A stretch of 64,000 nt of DNA from Vulcanimicrobiota bacterium (lineage in GTDB: Bacteria; Vulcanimicrobiota; Vulcanimicrobiia; Vulcanimicrobiales; Vulcanimicrobiaceae), in the NCBI GenBank assembly GCA_003140215.1, contig PLJL01000004.1, forward strand, positions 199,062 through 263,061. Reading direction: 5' to 3'. Below the pieces are notes generated by a model. The model was not told the origin of the DNA. It ran no database searches and saw only the letters and a list, made by a program, of their open reading frames with translations. This document shows positions 51,640 through 60,368 of the stretch, in pieces. Both the position numbers and the translations under genes were made by a program. Within the stretch, counting starts at the first letter, position 1. Each line of letters begins with the position of its first letter.

Positions 51640-54018
51640 TTACCCTTCGCGCCGCTCCCAAGCCCAATCCACGACCTCCGGCATGTCCGTGCCGTGCTCG
51701 CGGATGTACGCGGCGTGCCGCTCCAGCGTGTCTACGAGAGACGCGCGCGCCTGCGCCGGGACGCGAAAGCCGGCATCCTCTTCCGCTCGGCGCAGCGCGT
51801 CCAGAGCGAGATGATAACGGCTGACCCGATTCAACACGACCATGTCGAAGGGCGTCGTCGTCGTCCCTTCTTCCACGTAACCGTGAACGTGGAATCGCGC
51901 CGGTGACGGCCGACGGTAGATCAGCTCGTGTACCGTGCGCGGGTAGCCGTGGTAGGCGAATACCACTGGACGGTCGCCGCTGAACAGTTCGATGAACCGC
52001 GCGTCGCCCGTCCCGCTCGGATGCATCTCCGGCGATGCGAGAGCGAAGAGATCCAGCACGTTGACGACTCGCAGGCGCAGCGCGGGCGCATAGGCCCGCA
52101 GGAGCGACACCGCGGCCAACGTCTCGAGCACCATGACGTCACCGGCGCACGCCAAAACGACGTGCGGCTCCGGATCGTCCGCCGCCCAGCTCCACCTGCT
52201 CGCGCCCGACGCACACTCGATTCGCGCCCGATCCAGGTCGAGCCACTGCGGCGCATCCTGCTTGGGCGCGACCACGACGTTGATACGGTCCGTGCTGTTG
52301 AGCGCATGCTCCATGACGCACAGCAGCGTGTTCGCGTCGGGCGGAAAGTACACGCGGACGGCTTCGGGCTTCTTGTTGAGCACCGTGTTGACGAAGCCGG
52401 GCCCTTGATGCGAGTACCCGTTGTGCTCCTGGCGCCAGACATGGGACGTCAGCAGGAAGTTCAGTCCGGCAAGCGATTTGCGCCAGGGCGTCTCGCGCGC
52501 CATCTTGAGCCATTTCGCGTATTGTGCGACCATCGAGTCCACGATCGGGACGAAGCCCTCGTACGACGCGAAGATGCCGTGCCGCCCGGACAAGACGTAG
52601 CCTTCCATCCAGCCCTCGCAGGTGTGCTCGCTGAGCATCTCCATCACGCGCCCGTCGCGCGCGAGTGAGACGTCGGTCGCGACCTGCGGTAAGGTCCACG
52701 CTCGCGAGGTCACGGAGAAGACGTCGTCCAGCTTGTTGGAGGACGTCTCGTCCGGGGAGAACAGCCTGAAGTTCGCATTGCGCGCATTCGCCCGGAACAC
52801 ATCGGCCAGCCAGCCGCCGAGATGGTGCGTCGCCGAGCCTGAGACCGCGCCCGGAAACACGCACGCAACTGCGTGCGGCTGCAGCGGCGGCAACACCAGC
52901 GGCACCCGGCGAGCGCCGCCGTTGGCGCGCGAGTTGCGCCCGATCAGCCGCGGATTCGGGGGCAGCGTCTCGAGGATATCCGCGTGCGGGCGGCCTGCGA
53001 CGTCGAACAGCTCCTCCGGCCGATAGGAACGCAGCCAGCGCTCCACTGCGAGCCGGTGCTCGACATTCGTGACCGGATCGCTGATCGGGATGCCGTGCGA
53101 ACGCGGTGTATCGACCACGGCCTTTCCGTCGATCGAGCGGGGGCCCGTCATACCCTTCGGCGAGCGCAAGACCAACACCGGCGGCGCGACCGGCGCGGCG
53201 CACCGCTGCGCGGCAGCACGGCGCTCCACCAGGCGATCGTGTGCAGTGTCGAACGCCCGCCAAAGGCTCTCGTGCATTGCATCCGCCGCCTGCCGGTCGT
53301 CCACCCGCACGACGATCGGCTCGTAACCCATCCCGCGCAGGTACGCGGCAAGCGCGTCGTCGGGCAAGCGCGCCAAGACGGTCGGACCGGAAAGCTTGTA
53401 ACCGTTCAAGTGAAGGATGGGCAGCACGTCGCCCGATGTTGTGGGATCGATCAACGCGTGAGAGAGCCACGACGCGGCGAGCGGTCCGGTCTCAGCTTCA
53501 CCATCACCGATGACGCAGGCGACAACGAGCTCCGGATCGTCCAGCGCGACACCGTATGCGTGCGAAAGGGCGTAGCCGAGTTCTCCGCCTTCGTGCAGCG
53601 CGCCGGGAGCGCGCGCGGTGAGGTGGCTGGGCATCCCGCCGGGCCACGAGAACTCCCGGGCCAACGTCGCTGCTCCCGACTCATCGCGAGCGAGACGGGG
53701 GTCGAGTTCGGCAAGCGTCCCCTCGAGGAAGAGGTTGGCGTAGACCGCCGGCGCGCCGTGCCCTGGGCCTACGACTAGCAGCAACTCGAGATCGCGATCA
53801 CTCACGAGCCGATTCAGGTGCGCGTAGATGAGGTTGAGGCCGGGCTGTGTCCCCCAGTGTCCGAGGACGCGGGTCTTGCAGTCGGACGCTTCGAGCGGGC
53901 GCCGCAGGAGCACGTTGTCGCGGAGATAGAGCTGTGCGGCACCGAGGTAGTTCGCCGTCCGCCAGTAGCGGTCCAGCGCCGCGAGGCGTGCCGGCGGGCG
54001 GATCGTCGCAGACTCCAT
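51640..54018 (-). CDS. xfp: Xylulose-5-phosphate/fructose-6-phosphate phosphoketolase
   Basis: A 792-residue thiamine-diphosphate enzyme that splits xylulose 5-P or fructose 6-P into acetyl-P and glyceraldehyde 3-P or erythrose 4-P. Marker motifs: LLVVGPGHGAPAVYANLFLE, SWPGGMPSHLTARAPGALHE, EGGELGYALSHAYG, IGDGEAETGPLAASW (ThDP pocket) and HQGPGFVNTVLNKK. I start at ATG 54018; GTG 54027 is three codons earlier. The acetyl phosphate would feed acetate kinase, but the acetate kinase in this island is broken (61384-61680). Divergent from a Usp gene across a gap with GTGAACG repeats. Confidence 0.95.
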   Translation of the reverse strand: MESATIRPPARLAALDRYWRTANYLGAAQLYLRDNVLLRRPLEASDCKTRVLGHWGTQPGLNLIYAHLNRLVSDRDLELLLVVGPGHGAPAVYANLFLEGTLAELDPRLARDESGAATLAREFSWPGGMPSHLTARAPGALHEGGELGYALSHAYGVALDDPELVVACVIGDGEAETGPLAASWLSHALIDPTTSGDVLPILHLNGYKLSGPTVLARLPDDALAAYLRGMGYEPIVVRVDDRQAADAMHESLWRAFDTAHDRLVERRAAAQRCAAPVAPPVLVLRSPKGMTGPRSIDGKAVVDTPRSHGIPISDPVTNVEHRLAVERWLRSYRPEELFDVAGRPHADILETLPPNPRLIGRNSRANGGARRVPLVLPPLQPHAVACVFPGAVSGSATHHLGGWLADVFRANARNANFRLFSPDETSSNKLDDVFSVTSRAWTLPQVATDVSLARDGRVMEMLSEHTCEGWMEGYVLSGRHGIFASYEGFVPIVDSMVAQYAKWLKMARETPWRKSLAGLNFLLTSHVWRQEHNGYSHQGPGFVNTVLNKKPEAVRVYFPPDANTLLCVMEHALNSTDRINVVVAPKQDAPQWLDLDRARIECASGASRWSWAADDPEPHVVLACAGDVMVLETLAAVSLLRAYAPALRLRVVNVLDLFALASPEMHPSGTGDARFIELFSGDRPVVFAYHGYPRTVHELIYRRPSPARFHVHGYVEEGTTTTPFDMVVLNRVSRYHLALDALRRAEEDAGFRVPAQARASLVDTLERHAAYIREHGTDMPEVVDWAWERREG

Positions 54019-54061
54019 GATCGTCACCCCCGTATTCTATGCCACGCGGCCGGGCGACAGA

Positions 54062-54077
54062 GTGAACGGTGTGAACG
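54062..54077. promoter_or_regulatory. Direct repeats GTGAACG upstream of Usp/phosphoketolase
   Basis: GTGAACG occurs at 54062-54068 and again at 54071-54077, nine bases apart, in the divergent gap of xfp and the Usp gene. Related sites lie at 57733, 59455 and 60369. Possibly one regulator's operator. Confidence 0.45.
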
Positions 54078-54130
54078 CGCGCGACGCCCACCTTCTCAGG
54101 CTGTTCTCACGCGCCTGCGACGATACGGGC

Positions 54131-54979
54131 ATGAACGCTGCTTTTGCGCACATCGCCGTTCCGGTGGACGGTTCGACGACCGCCGAGCGAGGCGTCGCGT
54201 TCGCCCTCGAGCTCGCGCGCGGCGGCGGAGCGGTGACGTTCTGCAGCGTCGCCGACCCGTCGTTAGTGTGTCTTCCGTCCGCCTACGGCGTCGCGGTGGA
54301 CCCCGGCCCGATGCTGACCGTGCTCGAAGACGACGCCGCGGAGTTTTGTCGGCACGCTCAGGCAGAAGCGGCGGACGCGGGGATCCTCGCGGACGTTCAG
54401 GTGCTGCACGGACAGTGCGTGGAGGCAATCGGGTCGCTGGTCCGGCAGAACGGGTCGGGGGCGATCGTCGTCGGCACGCACGGTAGAACCGGCCTGGCGC
54501 GCAGCGTGCTCGGCAGCGTCGCGGAGGGGCTCCTTCGGCACAGCGACGTCCCGGTGATCGCCGTGCACGAAGACGACGTCACGCGAACGGGGCCCATCGC
54601 GGTCGCGCTCGACGAGTCGCCCGCCGCGCACGCCGCCCTCGAAACGGCGATCGGAATCGCGTCCGCACGCGGAATACCTATCGCCTTGATCCACGCGTGC
54701 GATGTGGCGGCTCCTGATCCCGATCGCATGAACGCCCTGATGACCGGTGCAGTAAAGCGGGTTCGCGCGCGCGGTGTGAGCGCACAGGTCATCGTCCGCG
54801 AAGGCCGCGCGGCCGACGTGCTGCTCGCGGCAGCGGACGAGCTCGGGTGCTGCATGATCGTCATGGGCACGCACGGACGGCCGCTTTTCAAGCGGCTGGT
54901 CCTTGGCAGCGTGGCGGCGTACGTGGTGGAGCACGCGAAGCTCCCCGTCGTCACGGTCCGCCGAACGATCTCAGCCTGA
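54131..54979 (+). CDS. Tandem-domain universal stress protein
   Basis: A 282-residue protein of two UspA domains. Domain 1 (residues ~5-145): HIAVPVDGSTTAERGVAFAL and the ATP loop VVGTHGRTGLARSVLGSVAE. Domain 2 (~155-280): GPIAVALDESPAAHAALETA and VMGTHGRPLFKRLVLGSVAA. Both ATP-binding glycine motifs are present. The true start is ATG 54131; the open frame upstream covers the xfp promoter gap. Usp proteins act in dormancy and stress. It overlaps the kinase gene on the other strand by nine bases. Confidence 0.92.
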   Translation: MNAAFAHIAVPVDGSTTAERGVAFALELARGGGAVTFCSVADPSLVCLPSAYGVAVDPGPMLTVLEDDAAEFCRHAQAEAADAGILADVQVLHGQCVEAIGSLVRQNGSGAIVVGTHGRTGLARSVLGSVAEGLLRHSDVPVIAVHEDDVTRTGPIAVALDESPAAHAALETAIGIASARGIPIALIHACDVAAPDPDRMNALMTGAVKRVRARGVSAQVIVREGRAADVLLAAADELGCCMIVMGTHGRPLFKRLVLGSVAAYVVEHAKLPVVTVRRTISA

Positions 54980-56905
54980 CTCGGGAACCGGCGCGGCTTC
55001 CGACGATGAGCCGATCCAGCGCTGCATCATCGCGCGCAGGTCGTTCATGCGCAGCGGCTTCGAAAGGTAGTCGTCCATCCCGGCCGACAGGCACGCTTCG
55101 CGATCTTCCTTGAAGGCATTCGCGGTCATCGCGACGATCGGCACGTGCCCGCCGCGTGTGCTTTCCGAAGCGCGGATCGCCCGCGTCGCCTCGAGACCGT
55201 CCATCTTCGGCATGTGGCAGTCCATGAAGACGAGCGAAAACCGTTCGCGCAGGACCGCCTCGACGGCCTCGGCACCGTCCGATACGGTCTTCGACGCAAA
55301 CCCGAGCGCGGCGATCTGTTGAACCAGAATCTCCTTGATGCGCGCATTGTCCTCGACAACGAGCACCGTCCCTGCCCCGCCCTGCACCTCGACGGGCCCG
55401 GAAGACGGGTGCCGCGGAGTCGGGCTGCCCTCGTCTAGGGCCTCGGCGATACGCTCGAAGAGCGCAGGCCGGCTGATCGGCTTGCCGAGCCGTTCGCCGC
55501 GCCCGACTGCAACGATGCGCTGCGGCACGAAACGCGGGTTCGCGCGCAGCACGTCCAGCGCGGCCGCCGTCACCTCGTCGTCCGAGTCGAGGACCGCGAT
55601 CCAGTCGACCGCATCGTCCGCATTGTCTTCGACGTTGCGGCCGCGAAGCGCCTCGGACACCTGCCCGGCATCACGCACGCGGCGCGCCGGGATGCCCCAC
55701 GACTCGACGTAGCGCGAAACGATATCGCAGAACAGCTCGTCGGAACTCACGATGAGTGCGCGCACGCCGTAAACACGGCGCTTCGCCGGGACCACGCTGG
55801 GGCGGCCAAAGCGCGCGGTGAACCAGAACAGTGATCCGCCTCCGAGCTCGCTGGTAACCCCGATCGTACCGTCCATCAGCTCGACGAGCCGCTTGCAGAT
55901 CGAGAGCCCCAATCCGCTTCCCCCGTACGTGCGCGACGACGAGGCGTCGGCTTGGACGAACGGCTCGAATAGCTTCTGCAGCGTCTCCTCGTCGATCCCG
56001 ATTCCGGTGTCCTGAACCTCGAAGCGCACGCGTTCGTGACGGCTCGACGTTTCGGCGGAGATCGCACGCACGACGACATGCCCATGACTCGTGAACTTTA
56101 CTGCGTTGCCGATCAGGTTCAGCAGGATTTGGCGCAACCGGTACTGGTCCCCGCGCAGTGTCTGAGGAATCGCCGGGTCGACGTACGTCTGCAGCGCCAG
56201 ACCCTTGTCTCGCGCCTGCGGTGCGAGCACCGCGGCGGCCTTCGCGACGGTCGCGTCGAGCTCGAAGTCCCGCGTCTCGAGATCGATCTTCCCCGCTTCG
56301 ATCTTCGAGAAGTCCAGGATGCTGCTGACGGTCGACAGCAGCGCCCCCGCCGACTCGTCGATCGTTTCGACGCAGCTGCGCTGACGGTCGTCGAGATTCA
56401 TCGCGCTGAGCAGCTCCGCCGAACCGATGATTGCGGTGAGCGGGGTGCGCAGCTCGTGGCTCATGGTGGCGACGAACTGCGTCTTGAACTGCGATGCGTC
56501 GACGGCGCGGTCGCGCTCCAGCCGCATCTCCTCGGCGCGCTTGCGTTCGGTGATGTCGATGACGGAAGCCAGCACGAATTCTCCTTGCGGCGTGCTGAGC
56601 GGATTGAGTCCGATCTCGATCGGAACCTCGGTGCCGTCCTTGCGCAGCCCGAAAAGATCGCGGCCGGCGCCCATCGCGCGCGCCGCCGGCGCGTCCCGGT
56701 ACCCGTGGCGGAGCCCTGGATGTGAGCTCCGGAAGCGCTCGGGGACGAGCAGCTCTACCGGCGCCCCGAGCAGCTCGTCACGGTCGTATCCGAAAAGCCG
56801 CTCCCCTCGCGCGTTGATCAGGGTGATGCGGCCCTCGGCATCGGCGACGACGATCGCGATCGGTACCGCCTCGACGACGAGTTGCAACTGTTCCGGGTTT
56901 TGCAT
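54971..56905 (-). CDS. Hybrid sensor histidine kinase (PAS-HisKA-HATPase-REC-REC)
   Basis: A 644-residue kinase. PAS domain (~5-125, VVADAEGRITLINARGERLF); HisKA with the phospho-His in FVATMSHELRTPLTAIIGS; HATPase with NLIGNAVKFTSHGHV, VQDTGIGIDEETLQKLFEPF and TYGGSGLGLSICKRLVELMD. A first receiver-like domain (VYGVRALIVSSDELF) lacks the phospho-acceptor Asp. The last receiver (TVLVVEDNARIKEI, LVFMDCHMPKMDGLEATRAI) is complete. No membrane helix, so it senses a cytoplasmic signal, perhaps redox or ligand through PAS. No partner response regulator lies nearby. Confidence 0.92.
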   Translation of the reverse strand: MQNPEQLQLVVEAVPIAIVVADAEGRITLINARGERLFGYDRDELLGAPVELLVPERFRSSHPGLRHGYRDAPAARAMGAGRDLFGLRKDGTEVPIEIGLNPLSTPQGEFVLASVIDITERKRAEEMRLERDRAVDASQFKTQFVATMSHELRTPLTAIIGSAELLSAMNLDDRQRSCVETIDESAGALLSTVSSILDFSKIEAGKIDLETRDFELDATVAKAAAVLAPQARDKGLALQTYVDPAIPQTLRGDQYRLRQILLNLIGNAVKFTSHGHVVVRAISAETSSRHERVRFEVQDTGIGIDEETLQKLFEPFVQADASSSRTYGGSGLGLSICKRLVELMDGTIGVTSELGGGSLFWFTARFGRPSVVPAKRRVYGVRALIVSSDELFCDIVSRYVESWGIPARRVRDAGQVSEALRGRNVEDNADDAVDWIAVLDSDDEVTAAALDVLRANPRFVPQRIVAVGRGERLGKPISRPALFERIAEALDEGSPTPRHPSSGPVEVQGGAGTVLVVEDNARIKEILVQQIAALGFASKTVSDGAEAVEAVLRERFSLVFMDCHMPKMDGLEATRAIRASESTRGGHVPIVAMTANAFKEDREACLSAGMDDYLSKPLRMNDLRAMMQRWIGSSSEAAPVPESG

Positions 56906-57003
56906 ACGTGCTCCGGCGCTTGCACTTCAACCGGCGCGCCCGGCAACCCCTCGTATGAACGTTCCTTCCAACGGCCTTCCGCCGCAGCGGCGATCATGGG
57001 GCT

Positions 57004-57486
57004 ATGACCTCTCCCGTCTCGATCGTGCGGAACGTTCCCTTGAACCGCGACGCACTCGCCCCGCTGCTGCGGACGCAGCTCGAGATCTTGGCGGAAGCCT
57101 CCGAACGCGGAGCGGTCGCGATGGCTGCGCGCCTTCCGGGAAACAGCAGGATCACCGTGCCGGTGCGCTTGTCCGTGAGCTATCCTGCGCCGCGGAAACG
57201 CGACTTCGGACTGACCATCGCGGGGCGAGATACGCCTGCGCTGTACCCGCGATTTACCGGTCACATCGACATCGCCCAGACTGGCGCTGCCGCGACCAGC
57301 CTCACGCTCTCTGGAGCGTATCAGGTCCCGCTCGGAGCCTTGGGGCGGGTGATCGATGCTACTGTGGCGCGCGGGATCGCCCCCCACGGTTTGGAGGATC
57401 TCGTGGATCGGCTGATCGCGGACCTCCTCGCCGGCGTAGCGCACCGCTCCGACGTCGAATATCGCGCCGGACGCGGCATCGAGTAG
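57004..57486 (+). CDS. SRPBCC-like hypothetical protein (paralogue of 58886-59365)
   Basis: A 160-residue protein without signal or membrane segment. Blocks TVPVRLSVSYPAPRKRDF, PRFTGHIDIAQTGAAATSL and LSGAYQVPLGALGRVIDATV have the alternate beta/helix layout of START-like (SRPBCC) proteins, with a final helix LEDLVDRLIADLLAGVAHRS. The gene at 58886 has the same order. Together they look like stress-island ligand binders of unknown ligand. Start ATG 57004 follows a GCGGCGATCATGGGGCT stretch with a weak ribosome site. Confidence 0.62.
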   Translation: MTSPVSIVRNVPLNRDALAPLLRTQLEILAEASERGAVAMAARLPGNSRITVPVRLSVSYPAPRKRDFGLTIAGRDTPALYPRFTGHIDIAQTGAAATSLTLSGAYQVPLGALGRVIDATVARGIAPHGLEDLVDRLIADLLAGVAHRSDVEYRAGRGIE

Positions 57487-57698
57487 CGCGCGCCCATCGC
57501 TCTCAGGCAAGAACGGGCTGTGAACGGCCGGCAGATCGCCCTCCACTCCGTCGGCGCCCCGACGTCGGACACGTGCGCGACGACGACGTCGCCGTCAAAC
57601 TGCTTCGCGAGCGCGATGGCGCGCGTGAGCGCGGCATCCGCGGGAGGCGAGGCGTCGTACGCGACGACGATGCGGGCGAAGGGATGCGCGAAGCTCAT
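57450..57698 (-). pseudogene. Truncated/frameshifted universal stress protein
   Basis: The minus strand from ATG 57698 reads FARIVVAYDASPPADAALTR and AIALAKQFDGDVVVAHVSDV, the start of a UspA domain. After that the similarity moves to another frame (DGRALLDAASGAIFDVGAVR) and stops without the ATP-binding glycine motif. Its 3' part overlaps the SRPBCC-like gene. So a Usp gene has lost its second half and carries a frameshift. Confidence 0.7.
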
Positions 57699-57732
57699 GT
57701 CCTCGAGTCTGTTCGCGCGAGGTGAAGGCCCC

Positions 57733-57760
57733 GTGAACGCCGCGCTCGCAGAGCGTTCAT
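57733..57760. promoter_or_regulatory. Inverted repeat TGAACGC...GCGTTCA
   Basis: TGAACGC (57734-57740) is mirrored by GCGTTCA (57753-57759). It lies between the broken Usp and the small gene at 57807, and matches the GTGAA/TTCAC family of sites in this island. Confidence 0.45.
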
Positions 57761-57806
57761 ACGGCGCGAGTAGGCTGGCAGGGTGGCAATCGATCCTGGA
57801 GGACCC

Positions 57807-57983
57807 ATGAGCTCACGCCAAGCGGCACCGCCGACGTCCCACGAGAAACACCGGCTCGAGATCGCGGCCCTCGAGCACGCGGTGCATCACGAAACGACCC
57901 GGCACGCGCCGAAAGTGCACGCCGAGAAACGCAAAGCACCGCCGCTCGCACCCAGTTCCCAACAGCGCCGGTTCCCGAAGTAG
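57807..57983 (+). CDS. Small basic hypothetical protein
   Basis: A 58-residue hydrophilic protein, rich in His, Lys, Arg and Glu (EKHRLEIAALEHAVHHETTR, then HAPKVHAEKRKAPP). ATG 57807 follows a GGAGG ribosome site, better than the GTG at 57783. It lies three bases before the phosphatase gene, so they are likely co-expressed. No family recognised; the amphipathic middle helix might bind a partner such as the phosphatase. Confidence 0.55.
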   Translation: MSSRQAAPPTSHEKHRLEIAALEHAVHHETTRHAPKVHAEKRKAPPLAPSSQQRRFPK

Positions 57984-57986
57984 CCG

Positions 57987-58793
57987 ATGAGCAGGTCAGC
58001 ATTCGCCTGCGGCCCGGCTTTCACGTCGACCCCTTCCGTGACGGCCGTAGAAACGTGGCACGTCACGCGAGCCGCCTATGCGCAAGCCGGACCCTGCGGC
58101 GACGTAGCGCTTGCCTGGCCGCTGCGCTCGGGCCGTACGGCGCTCGTCGTGGTCGACGCAGCCGGGCACGGTGCCGCGCGCGCTCCGTTCGCCTCCGCCG
58201 TCGCCGACACGATCATGACGGAACTCGTACGCGGCGAATCGCCCGCTGCGGCGCTCGGCTGCGCGGACGAACTGGTCCGGAGGTGCGCCGAGCAGTCGCC
58301 GTACGCGGTCGCTTTCGCTGCGCTGCTGCACCCCGTTCTTCGAACCGTCGTCTACGCCTCGGCCGGTCACGATGTCGCGTTTGCCCTCAGCGACCGTGGC
58401 GAGCTCCGCCGCCTCGCGCCGACCGCGCCGATGCTCGGCATCCCGCTTGCCGTCAACAGCTGCGACGCCGCGCTGAGCCTGAGCCCGACCGAGACCCTCG
58501 TCATCGTGAGCGACGGCGTCGCCGACAGCCGTCCGGCCGGATCCGACGACTTCTTCGGGGCCGAGCGGATCGCGCGCACGGTCGCGCGATCCTTGCTCGA
58601 AGGCGGCGATCCCGCGCGCGCCCTGCTCCACGCCGCATGCGCCCATGCGGGCCGCCAGGCCGATGACGTCGCCGCTCTCGTCGCACGCATCGGCGCGCCG
58701 GCGCACGGTGTCTTCGGTCCGGCCCGCCATTTCAGGGACCGTTCTCGCCGTGCCATGACGCACGCGCGCAGGATGAGGCGAAGGGAGCACTGA
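57987..58793 (+). CDS. PP2C/SpoIIE-type serine phosphatase (RsbU-like)
   Basis: A 268-residue phosphatase domain without an attached sensor. Metal-binding and family blocks are PCGDVALAWPL, ALVVVDAAGHGAARAPFAS, YASAGHDVAFALSDRGEL, LVIVSDGVADSRP and QADDVAALVARI. In stress-signalling pathways such proteins dephosphorylate an anti-sigma antagonist or switch partner-switching modules. The C-terminal tail is Arg-rich. Its 5' neighbour is the 58-residue protein. No anti-sigma or STAS gene is in the window. Confidence 0.87.
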   Translation: MSRSAFACGPAFTSTPSVTAVETWHVTRAAYAQAGPCGDVALAWPLRSGRTALVVVDAAGHGAARAPFASAVADTIMTELVRGESPAAALGCADELVRRCAEQSPYAVAFAALLHPVLRTVVYASAGHDVAFALSDRGELRRLAPTAPMLGIPLAVNSCDAALSLSPTETLVIVSDGVADSRPAGSDDFFGAERIARTVARSLLEGGDPARALLHAACAHAGRQADDVAALVARIGAPAHGVFGPARHFRDRSRRAMTHARRMRRREH

Positions 58794-58851
58794 CGTCCTG
58801 GAATCCGAGTGACTAACCCATGGGTAATCCGTGCGAGCGTAGCAGACGGAT

Positions 58852-58887
58852 TGGAACGCGGCTGGAACGCGGCTTGGAACGCCGGCT
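58852..58887. repeat. Three tandem copies of a TGGAACGCGGC-like unit
   Basis: Successive units TGGAACGCGGC, TGGAACGCGGCT and TGGAACGCCGGCT lie just beyond and within the last codons of the SRPBCC-like gene (stop at 58886). A short local slippage repeat; no function suggested. Confidence 0.5.
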
Positions 58888-59365
58888 ACCGGTGCGGCGC
58901 CGCCGTCGCCCGCTCGGCGTCGAGCTCCTCGATCGTGCTCGCGAGGCGCTCGAGCAGATCGTGCATCGTCGCGCGGGCGGTCCAGAACCCGACGGCATCG
59001 TCGAACGCTCTCCCGACGAGCCCTCCGGGGACGTCGTACGTGCCCTGGAGCGCGAGCATACTTTCGGTGGGCACGGAGTCAGCATCGCAGGACAAAGTCC
59101 CGTGAAAGACCGGGGCGAGCTTGTCGCCGACGGGTTCCCAACTGATCGTGAGGATGTCGTTGAGCCGGGCTTGATCGCGCGCATGAGCAACACGGAAGGA
59201 CGCCTCCTGCTCGAGGGCGATCGGGCTATGGATCCCGATCACCTCGGCCGGCACGCGCACGGTCATCTTCCCCTCGCTCGAAATTCTTTGCAGCGCCGGC
59301 TCGATCAGCGATGTTGCCGTTTCCGGGGCGCAGCGCACGCGCTCTTCGGCGATGATGTTTGCCAT
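58886..59365 (-). CDS. SRPBCC-like hypothetical protein (stress island)
   Basis: A 159-residue protein with START-like order: RVPAEVIGIHSPIALEQEAS, RLNDILTISWEPVGDKLAPV, then MLALQGTYDVPGGLVGRAFD and a C-terminal helix MHDLLERLASTIEELDAER. The strand-helix shift at its end matches that of 57004-57486 (GAYQVPLGALGRVID). I start at ATG 59365, with a GAGGAG ribosome site. Ligand unknown. It is divergent from the small membrane protein across a gap carrying a palindrome. Confidence 0.65.
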   Translation of the reverse strand: MANIIAEERVRCAPETATSLIEPALQRISSEGKMTVRVPAEVIGIHSPIALEQEASFRVAHARDQARLNDILTISWEPVGDKLAPVFHGTLSCDADSVPTESMLALQGTYDVPGGLVGRAFDDAVGFWTARATMHDLLERLASTIEELDAERATAAPHR

Positions 59366-59454
59366 GATGTGTCGCTCCTCGCCGCGAGAGAGCCTCTCGC
59401 GTTGTGTCGGTTCTGGGGCTTGCATCACCGATACCGGAACGCCGAGAAGGTCGC

Positions 59455-59471
59455 GTGAAGGGCGCCTTCAC
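59455..59471. promoter_or_regulatory. Palindromic site GTGAAGG-GCG-CCTTCAC
   Basis: A perfect 7-base inverted repeat with three-base centre in the gap of the SRPBCC-like and membrane protein genes. It is the cleanest copy of the GTGAA/TTCAC sites in the stress island. Confidence 0.55.
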
Positions 59472-59516
59472 GGAGAATTCTCGGACCTCTCGTATCGTCG
59501 GAAATGGAGGTAGCGC

Positions 59517-59852
59517 ATGCGCACTTCGTACTCGCTCTTGAATCCCACGGCATGTGCCGTCGCCGGCGGCGTCTGCAGCCTCGTCCTCGTGGTTGTGGCC
59601 GCGTTCGGCATGCTGAGCGTCGGATCCATGATGGGCAGCCGCTGGATGATGGGCGGCTACGGTCCGTTCGGCGGCTATCCCGGCTATCACATGACGGGCG
59701 GCGGCGCGCTGTTCATCCTGTTCTGGGCGGCCATCGCGGGGACGCTCGTCGGCTTGGTCTCGGCTCTGGTGTACAATGCCGTCGTCGGGACGTCGGTATC
59801 CGAGCCTGCGGCGGGTGCCTCCGTTGAATCGCGCCGTTCGCGCCAAGACTGA
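59517..59852 (+). CDS. Small membrane protein with Gly/Met-rich loop
   Basis: A 111-residue protein with two hydrophobic helices (GVCSLVLVVVAAFGMLSVG and LFILFWAAIAGTLVGLVSAL) joined by MMGSRWMMGGYGPFGGYPGY and HMTGGGA. Met-, Gly- and Tyr-rich loops of this kind can bind copper, and the shape resembles DUF5676-type membrane proteins found with metal-resistance genes. That is a suggestion only. A GGAGG ribosome site precedes ATG 59517. Confidence 0.6.
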   Translation: MRTSYSLLNPTACAVAGGVCSLVLVVVAAFGMLSVGSMMGSRWMMGGYGPFGGYPGYHMTGGGALFILFWAAIAGTLVGLVSALVYNAVVGTSVSEPAAGASVESRRSRQD

Positions 59853-59866
59853 AACGCGGCGACCCT

Positions 59867-60346
59867 TTAGGGCCCGAGTTGGAGGGTGACGTGAACGGTA
59901 CCGTTGAGGTAGCGTTCGCGCATCGCGAATCCGCCCTCGTGCAGAAGTGCCAGCATCGCGACGTTTCCGGGCGTCGTGTCGGCGTGGAGCGTCCGGACCT
60001 TACGGGCGCGCAGTTCCGCGATGATCCCGCGCAACAGGGCGGTGCCGACGCCGTGATGCTGCTCGCGATCGCGCACGACGAATGCGGTCTCCGCGTCCGC
60101 GGGACTCGACAGCACCGCGTACGCTTCGCCGACGATCTCACCGAGCGCGTTTTCCGCGATCAGCGCGAACTCGGGGCCGCTGCCGCGGATCTCGCGGCGC
60201 AGCTCCTGGGTCGCGGTGTCGCGCGAGACGCCGCCCATGAAACGCCTCACGATCGAGGCGGGTGAGAGGGAGTCCACCAGCGCGTCGACCCGCTCGGCGT
60301 CGGCGGCAGTGGCGGGGCGAACGCGAATCGCGGGATCGATGACCAT
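59867..60346 (-). CDS. GNAT family N-acetyltransferase
   Basis: A 159-residue acetyltransferase. IRVRPATAADAERVDALVDS opens the fold, and FVVRDREQHHGVGTALLRGI carries the acetyl-CoA pyrophosphate loop (Q-x-x-G-V-G). The end NVAMLALLHEGGFAMRERYL is also typical. Acceptor unknown. In dormancy gene clusters, GNAT proteins of this kind occur next to Usp genes, with possible regulation of acetyl-CoA synthetase-type enzymes. Divergent from the next Usp gene. Confidence 0.85.
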   Translation of the reverse strand: MVIDPAIRVRPATAADAERVDALVDSLSPASIVRRFMGGVSRDTATQELRREIRGSGPEFALIAENALGEIVGEAYAVLSSPADAETAFVVRDREQHHGVGTALLRGIIAELRARKVRTLHADTTPGNVAMLALLHEGGFAMRERYLNGTVHVTLQLGP

Positions 60347-60368
60347 GCCTCGAGTGTGCCGTACGCCT

